Origin: Bryum argenteum
Taxonomy: Eukaryota > Streptophyta > Bryopsida > Bryales > Bryaceae
Direction: 5' to 3'
Length of the DNA stretch: 64,000 nt
Assembly: GCA_037043015.1 (NCBI GenBank)
Contig: CM073328.1
Location: 10,327,495-10,391,494, forward strand
Shown here one piece after another: positions 61,940 through 64,000 of this stretch (the first letter of the stretch is position 1; the number at the start of each line of letters is the position of its first letter). Below the pieces are notes generated by a model, which made no database searches, was not told the origin of the DNA, and saw only the letters and a list, made by a program, of their open reading frames with translations. Made by a program: the position numbers and the translations under genes.

Positions 61940-64000
61940 ATGGGAGACACTGGAGGGACCTCGAGTAGAGGTCAACCAAGCTTGGAGAATATACTTGGTG
62001 CATTGACTTTAATATTGGAGCAGCAGAGAGCTCAACCTGTTGGAGGCTATGGATCCACAAAGGCCCCGAAGGGAGTTGTGGACAAGATTGGAAGATTTGA
62101 TGGGAAGAATATTACTAACTTTCTGAAGGTGTACTTGTGTGAGATGGAGGTGCACCAAGTCCCCGAGCGCCGAATGATCCAGACATTTTGTCTTGCTGTT
62201 GTACCTGAGATTCGCGATCGAGTGCGGGAGATTATGGAGAATGTAGCTGTGATCACTTGGGCTGATTTCAAAGAAAGGCTGAGAGATGCATATTTTGATG
62301 AAGATTCAGAAAGAATGACGAAGAGATCTTTTTTTGACTGGGTGGAGCAGCAGCCTGGCAAAAGTATCAGCCCAAATGAACTGCTTCGGGAGTTTGAAAG
62401 TAAGTATAACCAACTCCCCATGGCTGAAAGAAATCTTCTGGATGCGAGGAAGGCGGAGCTGTTTCTTCAAGCAGCTGATGATGATCTTGGAGATAGACTT
62501 CTTCTCCTCTTGGGTGATCGAGCTACGGAAGGTGGTTTTACAAATGATTGGAGGAGAATTGAAGAGACTGTGAATTTGGTGGCTAAACAACAGCGAGTGA
62601 AGGGAAGATGTTTGGCATTACGATCATCGCATTCACCTACACCGGGTATCAAGTTACCTAAGGTAACATCATCACATCCAGCCTCATCATCTAATCCAAA
62701 GGTAACCAAACCAATTAATGAAGACACTCTTGAAGAACTTATTAAGGGCTTCAAGGAGTTAAAGGTGGAGATGAGTGAGCTGAGAAGGGCTCGTGCAACA
62801 AGTTCTTCTCAATCATATGATGGTGGGAGGAAATTTGTGAAGAGATGTGTATTCTGTGACAAAGAATTGAAAGAAGGTGATGATCACAGACTACGTGATT
62901 GTGTGGCACTTGATGAAGCTATTGAGAAGAACATTGTGTATTTTAAAGACTCGAAGCTTCATGAAGTGGCTACAGACTTGCCTTTGCCTCCTAACTATGG
63001 CAAAGGAGGTATGAAGAAGTTACTCGAGGAGAAGTATGGGAAGACAAGTGCCTTGCATGTGCATGATGCAAAAACTTTTGGCATTGAGGTGGATTGTTGT
63101 CCAACCAATGCTACGAAAGTTATAACTACGGAGGTGATGAAGAGAGGAGCTCGTGCATTCAGAATGGCAACTGGATGGGAAGATCCTGTGGATGCTTTGA
63201 GTATTAAAGCATTTTTGGGAGAAGTGCAAAGCGATGATGAGCGACATGAAGTTTCAGTGGAGGAGAAGAGAGGGAGACCTGGTGAAGGAGAAGTAAGTGA
63301 AGAGCCTGCTCAGAAGAGGAGAGTTCAGTTGCCCAACGATGTGGAGATGGGAGAGAAGTCTGGAGCTCAAACACGACAGAGGGCTTCTAAGACCGTGCAT
63401 ATTCATCCTGGAGACACACCACTTCCTAAAGACAAGTGGGAAGAACGCAGCAGTGGCAAGAAGGGCAAAGAAATTGAAGACAGTGGGAAAGCTAAGGTAA
63501 GAGGACCTGCTTACAAGCTTCAATCAGATATTGAGTCTTCAGTGGACTTAAAGGGAGTTTTGGAAGAAAGAATCCTAGATGCAAAAATTGAGTTCACACT
63601 CAGAGAGGCTCTAGGTATTGCCAAGAAGGACTTCCATGAATTGATCATAGACATCATCAAAAGGAAGAGACAAATGACAGCTGAAACTGTTATGATAGAA
63701 GTTTTGGACAAACGTCTAACAAAAGATGAAGAGACAGAGATTGGAGAAGTGTTTGCCTTGATAGTTGAGTCGGTGGGTGATAAACAAATAGTTACACATG
63801 ATGGAGAAAAAGAAGATGATCTTGGTATGACTGATGAAGAGGAATATGAGATGCTGCTCATGTTATCCAAAGATTGTGCCATCAATATGAAAGATAATGA
63901 CAAGACAAAAGGTCTTGTGGTTCATGATGACACTGTGGCGGAAAAGCAAGGAGTAGTAAGCAACATGAAATTTTGCAATGATTTGCATGCCTTTGATCAT
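61940..64000 (+). CDS. Retroelement gag-like polyprotein start (open to window end)
   Basis: The frame from ATG 61940 stays open for 687 codons and runs off the window. Residues about 50-200 have the look of a Ty3/gypsy-type gag capsid (FDGKNITNFLKVY, ITWADFKERLRDAYFDED, FESKYNQLPMAERN). A cysteine/histidine motif, CVFCDKELKEGDDHRLRDC, stands where a zinc knuckle is expected but has nine residues between the second C and the H instead of four. The following region (GVLEERILDAKIEFTLREAL, LHELII-like helix) resembles the DUF4100-type segment found before the protease in some gypsy elements. A long acidic, lysine-rich linker follows. No protease or reverse transcriptase falls inside the window, so the gypsy assignment is inferred. 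Confidence 0.72.
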   Translation, partial: MGDTGGTSSRGQPSLENILGALTLILEQQRAQPVGGYGSTKAPKGVVDKIGRFDGKNITNFLKVYLCEMEVHQVPERRMIQTFCLAVVPEIRDRVREIMENVAVITWADFKERLRDAYFDEDSERMTKRSFFDWVEQQPGKSISPNELLREFESKYNQLPMAERNLLDARKAELFLQAADDDLGDRLLLLLGDRATEGGFTNDWRRIEETVNLVAKQQRVKGRCLALRSSHSPTPGIKLPKVTSSHPASSSNPKVTKPINEDTLEELIKGFKELKVEMSELRRARATSSSQSYDGGRKFVKRCVFCDKELKEGDDHRLRDCVALDEAIEKNIVYFKDSKLHEVATDLPLPPNYGKGGMKKLLEEKYGKTSALHVHDAKTFGIEVDCCPTNATKVITTEVMKRGARAFRMATGWEDPVDALSIKAFLGEVQSDDERHEVSVEEKRGRPGEGEVSEEPAQKRRVQLPNDVEMGEKSGAQTRQRASKTVHIHPGDTPLPKDKWEERSSGKKGKEIEDSGKAKVRGPAYKLQSDIESSVDLKGVLEERILDAKIEFTLREALGIAKKDFHELIIDIIKRKRQMTAETVMIEVLDKRLTKDEETEIGEVFALIVESVGDKQIVTHDGEKEDDLGMTDEEEYEMLLMLSKDCAINMKDNDKTKGLVVHDDTVAEKQGVVSNMKFCNDLHAFDH

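Overview
The window is nuclear DNA of a land plant. Genes are split by many GT-AG introns, and they include a nucleus-encoded plastid-type ribosomal protein S13, a plant-type GH1 beta-glucosidase, a plant MLKL-type pseudokinase and a plant MYB-like protein. Two genes point to a plant with flagellated sperm (bryophyte, lycophyte or fern grade, not a flowering plant): a SAXO-like axonemal microtubule protein and an EF-hand protein of possible ciliary type. The species cannot be fixed from sequence alone. Exon boundaries were read by eye from splice sites, reading phase and family similarity. For eight genes all listed exons join in frame without leftover bases; in two others the first coding exon was not found.

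Layout. 1-5663: a Ty1/copia retrotransposon on the minus strand, with 215-bp LTRs (one complete, one cut by the window edge), a tRNA-Met primer site and a polypurine tract. A fragment resembling an F-box gene lies antisense between its pol gene and its polypurine tract. 6064-7464: SAXO-like gene (-), whose intron carries a MITE. 8727-9768: RPS13 (+). 11031-12664: hypoxanthine-guanine phosphoribosyltransferase (+). 13178-16536: a 959-aa MLKL-like helical domain / pseudokinase / ARM-repeat fusion (-). 16537-21063: repeat-rich intergenic DNA. 21064-23221: DUF1295 / steroid 5-alpha-reductase-like membrane enzyme (+). 23785-27928: 11-exon GH1 beta-glucosidase (-), tail to tail with the previous gene. 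27929-38022: about 10 kb of MITEs, AT repeats and decayed repeats with no convincing gene. 38023-41216: ZNF330/NOA36 homologue (-), with intron 1 built from tandem duplications. 43813-46288: five-exon EF-hand protein (+). 46500-48650: AT repeat, nested TTAA-flanked MITEs and a perfect GC-rich hairpin. 48942-52552: MYB/SANT-like protein (+). 53127-55046: EMG1/NEP1 rRNA methyltransferase (-). 56841-58438: a broken Tc1-type (DD34E) DNA transposon with TIRs and TA target sites. 59366-59871: a foldback element. 61940 to the window end: the gag-like start of a second large retroelement.

There is no operon logic, but three neighbouring pairs are convergent (HGPT/MLKL-ARM, DUF1295/GH1, MYB-like/EMG1). 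Several genes are housekeeping (RPS13, HGPT, EMG1, ZNF330), and telo-box motifs occur in or near EMG1, ZNF330 and the MYB-like gene. The most unusual items are the MLKL-ARM fusion, the copia element with an F-box-like passenger, the DD34E Tc1 element, the TTAA-targeting MITE families and the self-duplicating intron of the ZNF330 gene.
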